Source: Zoroaster sp. YZ-2022 (Eukaryota; Echinodermata; Asteroidea; Forcipulatida; Zoroasteridae). Taken from it: a stretch of DNA of 64,000 nucleotides. Position numbers and translations under genes: made by a program. Shown here piece after piece: positions 13,101 to 28,100 of the stretch (position 1 is the stretch's first letter; the number at the start of each line of letters is the position of its first letter). The notes below the pieces were generated by a model. It was not told the DNA's origin. It searched no databases and saw nothing but the letters and a program-made list of their open reading frames with translations. The DNA lies in contig CM055816.1 of NCBI GenBank assembly GCA_029582265.1, positions 85,401,314-85,465,313 of the forward strand. The letters run 5' to 3'.

Positions 13101-16100
13101 TCTGGCCATGAATCCTGGCCGCAACCATGGTGCTTGTGTCCTTGAGCAAGACACTTAACTATAATTGCTTCTCTTCACCCGGGAGTATAAATGGGGACCT
13201 TTGAGGGCAGAGATAGTAATTGTGTTTAATTAAGCTCATTGTGATACATTTGGCAGCAAGGGCTGCATACTCCCCAGGGAGTTGAGATGGTTCTAGGAAT
13301 GATATAACTGGCCCGATGACAGGGGTAATAATGTTCCTGCGCCATGAGCGTCAAACTTGGAAGATACAGGCCTCCCATTGCCTAATCTACCAAATAGTTT
13401 TTTAAATAGGTTTTTTAAGCAAAATATAGTGTTTTTTTTAGGGAAATAGAAGGTTCCCATTTTGAAATATAGGTTTTTATAGGTTTCGCTGAAAGGCCCG
13501 TGGATACCAGCATAATATAAGTGTCCATTATTGTTATTACTATTATTGACCTCTTTAACTGTAAAACCATGAGCTAGCAATATAATTACATTCGAATGCT
13601 TCTCTTTACTGAGACAAGAATCCATTTAATACGTTTTGGCAAGACACCTACCTCCAATGACAAATATGTAGGTATTGGTGTGTATTCCAACCAGACATGT
13701 ATAAACTCCTTCATCACTGGATGTTATACCATTGATATTTAGTACAGTCTTTCCTGTGAGTGGTGTATCAACATTGATATGTTGCGATCCGCCTGTTGTA
13801 ATAAATAAAAATCACAGGTTAAAAAAAATAATGCACTTACGAAGAACTGCAATAATCCATATTCATCAATGCTTAAGACAGTTTAGACAATCTGATTGGA
13901 CAAAACGTAATCACGTGAGGGTGTATTAACGGATGGTATAGACTGGCTTGTCAAAATCAGAGCACCGCGTATGTGATGGATGTTCGCCAAATGTTTTGTG
14001 AGACACGCGGCACAGATTTCAACCAATCCGATTGACGAAGATTGGCATCACGCACGTAACTCATGTACTTTGGTTTTCGCATGTCCTTAAAATGTGAATT
14101 TGCCCATTTTTATTTGGCTTTATTCAACAAATATTAAATTGTTTGAACATTTTGGAAACGAAATTGATGCGGGCATTTATGAATGAGAATAACAGTTTGA
14201 TGCTTGGGTGTGGTCACAGGCAATGAAGGCTCAGTCCTTATCACCCGTGACCATGCCCAAAACCGGACGTTAACCTGCGGTAAGTAGCCCACGACAAACT
14301 CTTATTCCCTTAACCATGGTGCAGCCATTTTGTTCCTCCATTTAAATCCATGGGACCAAACCGAGGCTGGAAGGAAAATAGACTGGTGCCTTGTATTTAT
14401 TGAGAATCAGCACTGTGTAATCGTATTTGCATACAGGGAAACAGACAGAGATGGCCACACCGTCTCAAAGGTCTGTCAATGACAGCGGATTTAGACAACA
14501 CCTGCAGAGGCGGACCACAGTCTTATCCTGAAAAAGTTGTTTTTATCAGCCATTTATTTTAATTCCAAAAATTACAGTGGGAACATTTCTCCTCGGTAAC
14601 TTCTCCTTGGGTGTGGCACAAGTAATTAGCCACTCCCACACAACCTACCTTCTGTTAGTGATGGGATGGTGAAGCCACTTGGATTGATCCACATTGGTGG
14701 AGGGAAAACACCATCTCCCTGTACCTCACAGACTATGCGCACATCATTATCTAAGATGGGTACTTTATCATCAATGGTTACCACGGTGATGTTATACATG
14801 CTACCGACTGGGAAAAATAATTAAATCAAGAATAAAACACAAAATCCTACTGCAGAATCTCCTCCATAAACACACCAAATAACAAATCAGTGTCATTAAT
14901 AAGATTTATTTGGGTAGTGGGCCCCCTGCACCTCCTGGATGTTTAATTGTGGAGGATTGACAGACCCTCCACATCCCCACAAACAAGAAACTAGAGGTTT
15001 GGACACAATACAGGCTACTTTGTTCTTTCCTTGGTGGCTACTTCTCTTCTCTCAAGAAAATTTGAAGGCAAAGGGAAATTTGTAAAAAAAATCCTGAAAT
15101 CGGGAAAAAATCCTGAGAAAATACACATCTGCAATAGGGATGGAGCATTTCTATGGAGTGCGTAATTCCATAATGTGTCCGCTGATGGAGAGGGGAGGTG
15201 GGGAGGGTCTTGGAAAACCTAGAAAGGGGATTCGAACCCATGATCTCCTCTTCCTAAGCCTATGAGACTTCCCTCTGAATGAACATTACCAAAGATCTGG
15301 CAGAGTTCTCCAAGGTACCCTTCTTGACAGAAACATTGCTGGTTGACACAGAGACCATCGTTACCACAGGGTAGGTCACACTCACTACCTGGAACTGTAA
15401 CAGAATATCAAATGCATCGGCAAAGACACAAAGTTAAAGGGTCGGTATCACCACGATCAGAGCAGACTTTCAACAGGGCATGGAATCGGTGTCCTAGTTT
15501 AAGATGAACACAGTGACTGAAAATTACTAGCTCTTTTGTGACTGCCTCTGGCCAAATGCTAAACTTCTGATGTAGAGTATAAATATGCAAACTGAATAAG
15601 AAACTTGAACATAAATATGCAATTTGAAGATAAATATGCAAACTGTACAATATATGCAAATTTTGCATGAATATGCAAATATGGCATGAATATGCAAATT
15701 TGGCATGAATATGCAAATTTCACATGAAATGTATTGATGGGGCTGTTTCAGGGGCTGTTGTGCTATAAGCGAATCTTATAAGCAGTTCTTGACAAAGCGA
15801 AGGATATCAACAATAATAGGTAAGCAGTCATCAAAGTTAACTTTGTATGTGTTTGAAGACTGCCCTCTAGTGACAACTAAACTGAGGTAAAATTAAACAT
15901 GTTGATTTATATACATACAAGTATGTTGTGTTCCTTCTGCAAAAAGTATATTTATAAAATATAGGTTTTATACGGTATTATGCAAATAAAAAGGTTTAAC
16001 CAATAATAATAATAATAATAAAGATTTTTAGCGCGCACATAACAAATGCAGTGGACAGATGTTTATTTGACCGAGGAAAGCGTTTAGGGAGAAGGGCCAA

Positions 16101-19100
16101 AATTGTCTTACAGCCAAGCCTTTGAGAAGCCTGGCCAGGCCCTGTCTTTGCCCAGGTCTATGGGACTACATGTATATAATCCCTAAGTTGAGCACAAACA
16201 GCCTTTACTAATCTCAAATAGCTCTTATTGTTAACACAGACTTGACTGACACCTCAGCTGTCTTTTGTTCACAACTGCAGCCATTATAATGAGCTCTACT
16301 TGGCTGGGCTAGGCCCACCAGAAGCCCAGATTATGTTGATTGGCAGGTACTGTATTGTTACAGGATTAGGACTCACAAAAGGCAATTAGGAGGCCAAGTA
16401 GCCTAGGCCTGGCCAGGCTTCTCAAAGGCTTGACTGTACCATGACTTTGGCCCTCCTTCCTTAATTGTCAAAGATTATTACCTTGATTCTGGCAGTAGTC
16501 TCCGTCCAGACCATAGGGGCAAAGACACATACCATTGATACAGGCACTACCATACATGCATGTACGGTCACATCGAGCATCTGAAACATAATCAGTTAAG
16601 TATCCGGTAAGCATGACTGTTATAACATAGATATTATGTCATTATTTATTTCCTGCTGAAACTAAGAATCGTAGGAACAATTATTCAGCAGACTCGTAGG
16701 CCGAGGGGGTTTAAACATACCCCCTACCCAAGACAACCAAGACCTCCAAAACACAACCCTCCTGTTTTTAACCTAATCAATGGGCCACTTCCATATTGAT
16801 TTTAAGAAAATATAATAATATTCAAATATTTATGATAATTATGATCATTTAAGTACAATACATTTTCATTTGTTTTTAAATATGCAAATATGCAAATGTT
16901 GACATGAATATAATATACAAAAACATAAACATTTTGTTATGAATATGCATATACATGTATATAATATGAATATTTACAATGAAACAAAATAATGAGCGTA
17001 CCAAATACAGTGACATTGATTCCGGCTTCCACAGGTCCAGCTACACATTTATACATTCCCTGGTCTCGCTCATTGAGATTGTTTATCACAAGTCTGATGG
17101 CTGTATTGTCTAGAATCACACTGAAGACTCCATCTGTACTCTCTGAATGAAAAAACAAAAAAGATCAAATAAAAAATAGTTGTGTTTCTGGTAACACTGA
17201 ACAGGAAAAATACAGTAGGTACATTGCAGGTGGATAATCCGTGTTTAATCCTTATTGGTTAAATGACCACGCTGAGTAAAGATGGTTAACTTAAATTTTT
17301 ATGGCCATTGCATGCTTTACCAATTAAATTAATTGGGTCAGTGATCACAAACAAATTGATTCCAACTGATCAGATCCAATTATTTTAATTTGTTTCAATA
17401 CAACAATAATCTGCATATGAGATAGGGTGAGCAAAATACAGACTGCAGAATGTGATTCAATTGTGTCCTTTGAAACTGTTTCTTCTATTTGTTTTACCCT
17501 GATCAATGCAACAACATCCATCAGTTGTCCAAGTGCGTAGCTGCCCTAACCCCCTTCAATAACTGGCCAGACACCCTGCTCAACGCAACAACATCCATCA
17601 GTTGTCCAAGTGTGAAGCTGCCCTAACCCTCTTCAATAACTGGCTAGACACCCTGCTCAGTGCAACAACATCCATCAGTTGTCCAAGTGTGAAGCTGCCC
17701 TAACCCCCTTCAATAACTGGCTAGACACCCTGCTCAATGCAGCAACATCCATCAGTTGTCCTAGTGTGAAGCTGCCCTAACCCCCTTCAATAACTGGCTA
17801 GACACCCTGCTCATTGCAACAACATCCATCAGTTGTCCAAGTGTCAAGCTGCCCTAACCCCCTTCAATAACTGGCTAGACACCCTGCTCAATGCAACAAC
17901 ATCCATCAGTTGTCCAAGTGTGAAGCTGCCCTAACCCCCTTCAATAACTGGCTAGACACCCTGCTCAATGCAACAACATCCATCAGTTGTCAAAGTGTGA
18001 AGCTGCCCTAACCCCCTTCAATAACTGGCTAGACACCCTGCTCAATGCAGCAACATCCATCAGTTGTCCAAGTGTGAAGCTGCCCTAACCCCCTTCAATA
18101 ACTGGCTAGACACCCTGCTCAATGCAACAACATCCATCAGTTGTCAAAGTGTGAAGCTGCCCTAACCCCCTTCAATAACTGGCTAGACACCCTGCTCAAT
18201 GCAACAACATCCATCAGTTGTCAAAGTGTGAAGCTGCCCTAACCCCCTTCAATAACTGGCTAGACACCCTGCTCAATGCAACAACATCCATCAGTTGTCC
18301 AAGTGTCAAGCTGCCCTAAAAAACAGCCTTAAATAACTGGCTAGACACCCTGCTCAATGCAACAACATCCATCAGTTGTCCAAGTGTCAAGCTGCCCTAA
18401 CCCCCTTCAATAACTGGCTAGACACCCTGCTCAATGCAACAACATCCATCAGTTGTCAAAGTGTGAAGCTGCCCTAACCCCCTTCAATAACTGGCTAGAC
18501 ACCCTGCTCAATGCAACAACATCCATCAGTTGTCCAAGTGTCAAGCTGCCCTAACCCCCTTCAATAACTGGCTAGACACCCTGCTCAATGCAACAACATC
18601 CATCAGTTGTCAAAGTGTGAAGCTGCCCTAACCCCCTTCAATAACTGGCTAGACACCCTGCTCAATGCAACAACATCCATCAGTTGTCAAAGTGTGAAGC
18701 TGCCCTAACCCCCTTCAATAACTGGCTAGACACCCTGCTCAATGCAGCAACATCCATCAGTTGTCCTAGTGTGAAGCTGCCCTAACCCCCTTCAATAACT
18801 GGCTCAGACACCCTGCTCAATGCAACAACATCCATCAGTTGTCCAAGTGTGAAGCTGCCCTAACCCCCTTCAATAACTGGCTAGACACCCTGCTCAATGC
18901 AACAACATCCATCAGTTGTCCAAGTGTCAAGCTGCCCTAACCCCTTCAATAACTGGCTAGACACCCTGCTCAATGCAACAACATCCATCAGTTGTCCAAG
19001 TGTCGTTGCCCTAACCCCTTCAATAACTGGCTAGACACCCTGCTCAATGCAACAACATCCATCAGTTGTCCAAGTGTCAAGCTGCCCTAACCCCCTTCAA

Positions 19101-22100
19101 TAACTGGCTAGACACCCTGCTCAATGCAACAACATCCATCAGTTGTCCAAGTGTCAAGCTGCCCTAACCCCCTTCAATAACTGGCTAGACACCCTGCTCA
19201 ATGCAACAACATCCATCAGTTGTCCAAGTGTGAAGCTGCCCTAACCCCCTTCAATAACTGGCTAGACACCCTGCTCAATGCAACAACATCCATCAGTTGT
19301 CAAAGTGTCAAGCTGCCCTAACCCCCTTCAATAACTGGCTAGACACCCTGCTCAATGCAACAACATCCATCAGTTGTCCAAGTGTCAAGTTGTCCAAGTG
19401 TCAAGCTGCCCTAACCCCCTTCAATAACTGGCTAGACACCCTGCTCAATGCAACAACATCCATCAGTTGTCAAAGTGTCAAGCTGCCCTAACCCCCTTCA
19501 ATAACTGGCTAGACACCCTGCTCAATGCAACAACATCCATCAGTTGTCCAAGTGCGTAGCTGCCCTAACCCCCTTCAATAACTGGCTAGACACCCTGCTC
19601 AATGCAACAACATCCATCAGTTGTCCAAGTGTTAAGCTGCCCTAACCCCCTTCAATAACTGGCTAGACACCCTGCTCAATGCAACAACATCCATCAGTTG
19701 TCCTAGTGTGAAGCTGCCCTAACCCCCTTCAATAGCTGACTAGACACCCTACTTAATGCAACAACATCCATCAGTTGTCCAAGTGTGAAGCTGCCCTAAC
19801 CCCCTTCAATAACTGGCTAGACACCCTGCTCAATGCAACAACATCCATCAGTTGTCCAAGTGTGAAGCTGCCCTAACCCCCTTCAATAACTGGCTAGACA
19901 CCCTGCTCAATGCAACAACATCCATCAGTTGTCCAAGTGTGAAGCTGCCCTAACCCCCTTCAATAACTGGCTAGACACCCTGCTCAATGCAGCAACATCC
20001 ATCAGTTGTCCTAGTGTGAAGCTGCCCTAACCCCCTTCAATAACTGGCTAGACACCCTGCTCAATGCAACAACATCCATCAGTTGTCCAAGTGTCAAGCT
20101 GCCCTAACCCCCTTCAATAACTGGCTAGACACCCTGCTCAATGCAACAACATCCATCAGTTGTCCAAGTGTCAAGCTGCCCTAACCCCCTTCAATAACTG
20201 GCTAGACACCCTGCTCAATGCAACAACATCCATCAGTTGTCCAAGTGTGAAGCTGCCCTAACCCCCCTTCAATAACTGGCTAGACACCCTGCTCAATGCA
20301 ACAACATCCATCAGTTGTCCAAGTGTCAAGCTGCCCTAACCCCCTTCAATAACTGGCTAGACACCCTGCTCAATGCAACAACATCCATCAGTTGTCCAAG
20401 TGTCAAGCTGCCCTAACCCCCTTCAATAACTGGCTAGACACCCTGCTCAATGCAACAACATCCATCAGTTGTCCAAGTGTCAAGCTGCCCTAACCCCCTT
20501 CAATAACTGGCTAGACACCCTGCTCAATGCAACAACATCCATCAGTTGTCAAAGTGTCAAGCTGCCCTAACCCCCTTCAATAACTGGCTAGACACCCTAC
20601 TCAATGCAACAACATCTACCAGTTGTCAAAGTACAAAGCTGCCCTAACCCCCTTCAATAACTTGCTAGACACCCTGCTCAATGCAACAACATCCATCAGT
20701 TGTCAAAGTGTGAAGCCTACTGAGTGCAACAAGATCCATCAGCAAGAACAGATCTTTTGTTCTCTGATCACTTCAACAAGATACAACAGATTTTGTTGCA
20801 TTCAGCATGGTTAATAAATGTTTCAGGACAGAAATCTTACCTGTATTTTGTGAGGTGGCAATATATCCATCAGGGGTAATCCAGACTGGAAAGCTGGTAG
20901 CACTTGGTTGGGTCATCTCACACAGAAAGGTCAGTGAACCACCAATGACCGGTGACTGACCAGCGGCTGGAGTGATGATCAGACTGAACGATGGAGGGAC
21001 TAGTTGTGGTCAAGACAAAAATAGCAAATTAGGCCATGAAACGTTATTTTTAAATATGCCTTCTAGAGAAAAACTCTGTCAAGGTTACAATCTGTCTGGT
21101 ACTTCAACAATTTTTTTTAAATTTTCTGCCACACCACTGTCGATTGTGACTGGCTCTGGCAAAACCCTAAACTTGGACCCAACTTTTCAGAGTGACCTCC
21201 CAAATTTATCGTGAAAATTAACAATGTTCCCAACAACGTTTCAGGATTTTTCTTTTTCCATCAAAATCTAGAGAAAATGCTCTATATGACATGAAAATCT
21301 CAAACTGGTCCCTGGTCACATTTTCGTTACATCCTTCTTCCAGGCACAGAATGAATTTATTGTTTCTACTACTAGAAAACATTGAAAAATTCAAACAAGG
21401 AAGGAAGGCATCCTTTTAAAACTAAAGTGTTGAATAAACATTTTAAAGAGTTCAGTGAGTGACAACTCTTTATGAAGATGGATTTAAATTTAATTAACAT
21501 TGATAAATACATGTATAAATGGAGAATTGGCTGTTGCAAACTGCTTACCAACCTAAAGGACCTGTAGTTTAAATGGTTATTGGCCTTACGTTTCAAATCT
21601 AGCAGGTTCTTTCTCACATTTCACACCTGACTAACTTCCTCTCTTACAGTATGTTTGAGTATGTACCTTGTTTCTCCTGTCTCACTTTGCCTTTGAGAAA
21701 GAACCTGCTAGGTTCAAAACATAATGGCCAACATTGATAAAGTTAGACTCAACTTGACTCCGTGTTAATCAACACTTTCTTTGAGTTGAATTTAACTTTA
21801 TAAAGTATTGTCACTCACCGAACTCTTAAAAGGTTTACTCAACACTGCCCAACAGTATATCAGTTTTCCCACTAGAGTGGTTACTATGTAGTTTATAATC
21901 AAAGAAAAGCATGCCATATCTAACTGTTTTTTTTAGTGTGGTTGTAACATTGATAGACAATATCTCAGGAGGTAAGGTCAGTTTTAGCGTTAGACTACCA
22001 TGCATTTACGCAAATCGTCTTGTGTGTATGCACTGTTGTACATGTATTTGTGAAGAGGTTGATACTATTTCAGGGATGCTATTGACATCTTACCAAGTGA

Positions 22101-25100
22101 CTGGCACTGGTCTCCTTCATATTCTGGTGTACACTGACATTCACCAAAGACACAGTACCCAGCATTTAGACAAGGTAGAACACAGTCTGGCTCTGGAACT
22201 ATTAAAAGCACATATAACCAAATATTATTGAACATAGTATTAGGGAGGAGGGCCAAAGTCATGGTACAGCCAAGCCTTGAGAAGCCCAGCCTTGAGAAGC
22301 CCAGCCTTGAGAAGCCCAGCCTTGAGAAGCCCAGCCTAGAGAAGCCCAGCCAGGACCAGGCTACCTGGCCTCCTAATCTGTCTTTTGTGAGTATTACTTC
22401 TGTAAAAATACAGTACTTGCCAATCAACCTAAACCTGGGCTTCTGGAGGGACTAGCCCAGCCAAGCAGAGCTCATTATAATGGCTGCAGTTGTGAATAAA
22501 AGACAGCTGAGGTGTCAGTCCAATCTGTGTTAACAATAAGAGCTATTTGAGATCTATTCATTAGTAAAGAGTATTTTGTGCTCAGCTAGGGGATTATATA
22601 GGCATGTAAGCCTGGGCAAAGCCTAGGCAAAGCCTAGGCAAAGCCTGGGCAAAGCCTGGACCTGGCCAGGCTTCTCAAAGGCTTGGCTGTACCATGACTT
22701 TGGCCCTCCTCCCTTAATCTTGTTTTTTCAAAGGCAAGCCACTATAAGTCTCTGGCTTCTTGGACTTTGCCTCCATGCCTTGAGCGCCCAGCAGGGTGGA
22801 TATGTGCGCGCTAAAAATCTTTATTATTATTATTATTATGCACCAACAAATCCTATTCTGTATTATCTGTATTTAATGTTATATGCATATGGAAATAAAT
22901 GTCAACTTGATTTGAATTGAACATGAAGTCTAGTTTCCAGACTAACCTTTCCACATGGTTAAACACAAGTAGGTCAAAAATTAATTGCACAACAGACACT
23001 TCCACTGTGGGTTTAGGGTAAAAATGTACCCCTTCTGGTAGACTTCTACTGTGGGTTTAGGGTAAGAATGTACCCCTTCTGGTAGACTTCCACTGTGGGT
23101 TTAGGGTAAGAATGTACCCCTTCTGGTAGACTTCCACTGTGGGTTTAGGGTAAGAATGTACCCCTTCTGGTAGACTTCCACTGTGGGTTTAGGGTAAGAA
23201 TGTACCCCTTCTGGTAGACTTCCACTGTGGGTTTAGGGTAAGAATGTACCCCTTCTGGTAGACTTCCACTGTGGGTTTAGGGTAAGAACGTACCCCTTCT
23301 GGTAGACTTCTACTGTGGGTTTAGGGTATAAATGTACCCCTTCTGGTAGACTTCCACTGTGGGTTTAGGGTAAGAATGTACCCCTAGGCTTGGGCGATGA
23401 CACGATAATATCTAATATCGCGATATTTTTTTACGCGATTATGATATCGAGAACTTTTTAAATCATCGAGATATCGGCAGATCGCGATGAAAAAAATATA
23501 TCGCGATGAAAAAAATATATCGCGATGAAAAAAAAATTATCGTGAAGAAAAAAATATATCGCGATTAAACAAAATCCTCGATTGTCATTTGGGCCAGAAA
23601 TTCCATGGGAAAAAAACTGATGAAGTCTTTTCAGCTTTAGTGAGAAACAAATCTAACTACTTTAATTCTGTAGTAAACCGACTGTCAGATCACAAAGGAG
23701 CCGCTTGACAGGGTGTTGTTTAATAATCCACCGCCACTCAAAGAAATCTATTCAGACTGATTTAAGTGTTGGGATTGAATGAGGTATTTGTTCTAACAAT
23801 GTGGAGACAATATTTACGTCTCACTGTCTATCCATGGTGGTCTGTGACTCTGGCTGGCGCACCACAGGCGAGTATATTATATCATACATATTTAAATATA
23901 TGCAGAATATGGGCATTACCTTAAAAATACATAATCATGAATTAAATCAAAGTATGGATCGGCAGCGGCTCGATCAAAGTTGAGGGATTAGGACACTATT
24001 CTGTTGTACCATACTGGGACTCTTGTCTCGTGTGACAAAACACATACACGTACTCTTGATAAACCATGTGACGTTTATTTAAAATAGTGTGACTACAATC
24101 CACATTTTCTGAATCACATGTTTATACTATGACCCAGTCACGTGGACGCGTGAATCACGTGAACTTGGGCTGATAATTCATTCATTCATTCATTCATTCA
24201 TTTATTAACACATATTCCAATGTTGACAACAAGAATGTTGTTACAAATAATTACACAATATCCAGAGGTCCTACAATATGCAAAGACAAAATTAGTAACA
24301 TGAAAAGACTAATTATGAGAGAAAAGCTTGTCAACATTGAGGAAAAGAAGAAGCCGGGGCTTTTATTCCTTTCCCTACCCCCACCCCTCCCCTTAATTAC
24401 AAAATGACAAAGTTACTGGACAAATACACGACGCAGTAACCGTCCCACATAATTACTATGCAAACGATTTGCCAATGGCGATGGGTGCCTTTTTTGCGAC
24501 CGTAACCAGATACATGTTTCGGCTTGTTCGGTTGTTGTGCATGCTGCGATGACATCATGGTTCTGACCAAACATAAACCGAACTTTGTGATCGGTGACAC
24601 TTAGTTTCAAGATGGCGGATTGTAAAAAGTGTTAAAACATGATTAAGTGATTGTTCGTATACCAGTATATCTTTCAAGTTACTAGCACTCACGAGTAAGT
24701 TCTATTTTGAGAAACGTTGATGACTGAACATGTCACAAACTGAAAACAATTGTCTGGTTACGTTCGCATTTTCGCGTAGCTGTGCCGTTTTGTTTCTGGT
24801 TAGGGTAGCGAAAACCTGCCCCATATGTTGCACTCGTGAACGGCGCAATTGCACGTGTCTCTCAGGTAAGCACTGGCGATTTATTGTGACGTTTGTAGAC
24901 GGGTACATCCCTGTCATTACCAGCTCTAAAGCACTCATGCGTGAAAAACAAAAATAATCGCGATATTATCAAATATCGCGATATATGTTTGACGATATAT
25001 CGTGGATGAAAAAAATCGATATCGCCCAAGCCTATGTACCCCTTCTGGTATACTTATAATGAAAATTGGGGGCGGGGGAAGGCTTTTGATTTTTTTGTTG

Positions 25101-28100
25101 GTGCATCATCAGGTCAAATCAATGTACTCACACTGCACAGTAATGTTGATGAAATTCAACTGTTTGCCGACAACGCAGACATAGGTTCCGGAGTCCTGCG
25201 GCTGAAGATTGATGATTTTCAGAGCAGTTACTGTTGGTGATATCTCCTCGACAAAAACACGATCATTATCACCTGAAAGTAATCCAGAAAAAGTCAAACC
25301 CAATTTAGGATTAGGAAATTATTTAAGATTGGTGAAACTTTTGCGTCAGGTGATAAACAGTTGATATGATTTTGACCTTACCACAACATAATGTATGTAG
25401 CACTGTATACTCGGTGCTTTCCAAGTGTCTGTGAAAAAAATCCACAGGTGACTCTTAGGATTCAAACCCATGACCTCCTGCTTACTAGTGCAGACGTCTT
25501 ACCTCTCGACCACTGAGCTTGCCTGATGACAATTGGCTGCCTAGAATCCTATATAGCAGCAGGTACTGCGATATGTATATATTGTAAAATCAGTGTTTTC
25601 CAAGTGGATGTGAAAAAATCCACAAGCGACTTGGGCGGGATTTGAACCGCGAGAAGAAAAGTCCCCATAACCTGTGTTTAACCAGGGCATACAATTGTTG
25701 TATACCAAGTGTTTTTCTACAGATTGGTGAAATTCTTACGTCGGGTGATCAACAGCTGATTTGATTTTGCCCGACGTATATATGAAACACTGTATCCTCG
25801 GTGCTTTCTGAGCAGCTCAGAGAGAAATATTTCAAAAGATGTTAACGGATACAAGTAAAACTGTTATCATTTAAACCTTTTAATATTACCAAAGTGTAAC
25901 TTCATGTTGGTGTGAAGATGCTTCAAGTTACTGGAATATACAAATTTGTAATGTCTTGACTTCTGTACTTTTTAATAGTCTTATATATACAATACATACC
26001 TTCTGTCCGAGTCCTTATTTGCAGAGAGATTGGATCTAACCATACTGGGTTGCTAGGAAACAAGCCATTGAGTTCACAAAGAAAGGTCAGATTTGAACCA
26101 ATCGCAGGGAAGTCGATGACATCAGGGTAGATATTGATGATGTATCCTTCATTTCCTGAAATCAAATTCAAGCAATTATTAAATGAAATTTAAATCCACA
26201 AATGATCCAGTGGGCCTCATATTTTGATCAAAGTCAAAACTGCATTTTCGAATCTATGCTACAATGTTTGCATAGCCCTCTATACACATGTGCATGTACA
26301 TTGATATAACACCAGGTTAAAGGGTCAAAAATATAGGTCAGGGCAGTGTGATAGCCAGGATTTGAAAATAGGGTATCAAAATTTGTTATTCCTTGGAAGC
26401 TTGGGCGATAACACAATAATATCGAATATTGCGATACCTTTTTTTATTCGATTATGATATCGAGAACCTTTTTAAGTTATCGGCATATCGGCAAATCGCA
26501 ATTTAAAAAATATATCACGATTAAAAAAAAAAATTTTTTTTTAAATAATTTAAAAAAGGAGAAAAAAAGGGGAAAAAAAAAAAATCGACATTGTGAGTCA
26601 AGTCAGAAATTCCATTGAAACAAAATTAGAACAATCTTTTCAGGTTTTGGAAGTGAGAAACAAAAGTGAACTACTTCAGAAGTACATACACGCTCTGCAA
26701 ACGAATTAGCGGTTTATTGTGACGCTTAGAGAGGTACATATCTGTGGTTATCGGCTCTAAAGCAATCATGCATGAATGAAAAAATAATCGCAATATTATT
26801 GAAAATCGCGATATATGTTTGCCGATATATCGTGGATGAAAAAAATCGATATCGCCCAAGCTTAATTCCTTGAAAATCTGGGTGTCCAAATGTTTAACAT
26901 TTGCATGTGTTTTTCAAATAAAACAGGGTGTCCATTTAATAAACAGGGTGTCCATTTAGCAAACAGGGTGTCCATTTAGCAAACAGGGTGTCCATTTAGC
27001 AAACAGGGTGTCCATTTAGCAAACAGGGTGTCCATTTAGCAAACAGGGTGTCCATTTAGCAAACAGGGTGTCCATTTAACAAACAGGGTGTTCATTTAGC
27101 AAACAGGGTGTCCATTTAACAAACAGGGTGTCCATTTAACAAACAGGGTGTCCATTTAGCAAACAGGGTGTCCATTTAACAAACAGGGTGTCCATTTAAC
27201 AAACAGGGTGTCCATTTAACAAACAGGGTGTCCATTTAACAAACAGGGTGTCCATTTAACAAACAGGGTGTCCATTTAACAAACAGGGTGTCCATTTAGC
27301 AAACAGGGTGTCCATTTAACAAACAGGGTGTCCATTTAACAAACAGGGTGTCCATTTAGCAAACAGGGTGTCCATTTAACAAACAGGGTGTCCATTTAAC
27401 AAACAGGGTGTCCATTTAACAAACAGGGTGTCCATTTAGCAAACAGGGTGTCCATTTAGCAAACAGGGTGTCCATTTAACAAACAGGGTGTCCATTTAGC
27501 AAACAGGGTGTCCATTTAGCAAACAGGGTGTCCATTTAGCAAACAGGGTGTCCATTTAGCAAACAGGGTGTCCATTTAGCAAACAGGGTGTCCATTTAAC
27601 AAACAGGGTGTCCATTTAACAAACAGGGTGTCCATTTAACAAACAGGGTATCCATTTAGCAAACAGGGTGTCCATTTAACAAACAGGGTGTCCATTTAGC
27701 AAACAGGGTATCCATTTAACAAACAGGGTGTCCATTTAGCAAACAGGGTGTCCATTTAACAAACAGGGTGTCCATTTAGCAAACAGGGTGTCCATTTAAC
27801 AAACAGGGTGTCCATTTAGCAAACAGGGTGTCCATTTAGCAAACAGGGTGTCCATTTAGCAAACAGGGTGTCCATTTAGCAAACAGGGTGTCCATTTAGC
27901 AAACAGGGTGTCCATTTAGCAAACAGGGTGTCAATTTAGCAAACAGGGTGTCCATTTAGCAAACAGGGTGTCCATTTAGCAAACAGGGTGTCAATTTAGC
28001 AAACAGGGTGTCCATTTAGCAAACAGGGTGTCCATTTAGCAAACAGGGTGTCCATTTAACAAACAGGGTGTCCATTTATCAAACAGGGTATCCATTTAGC

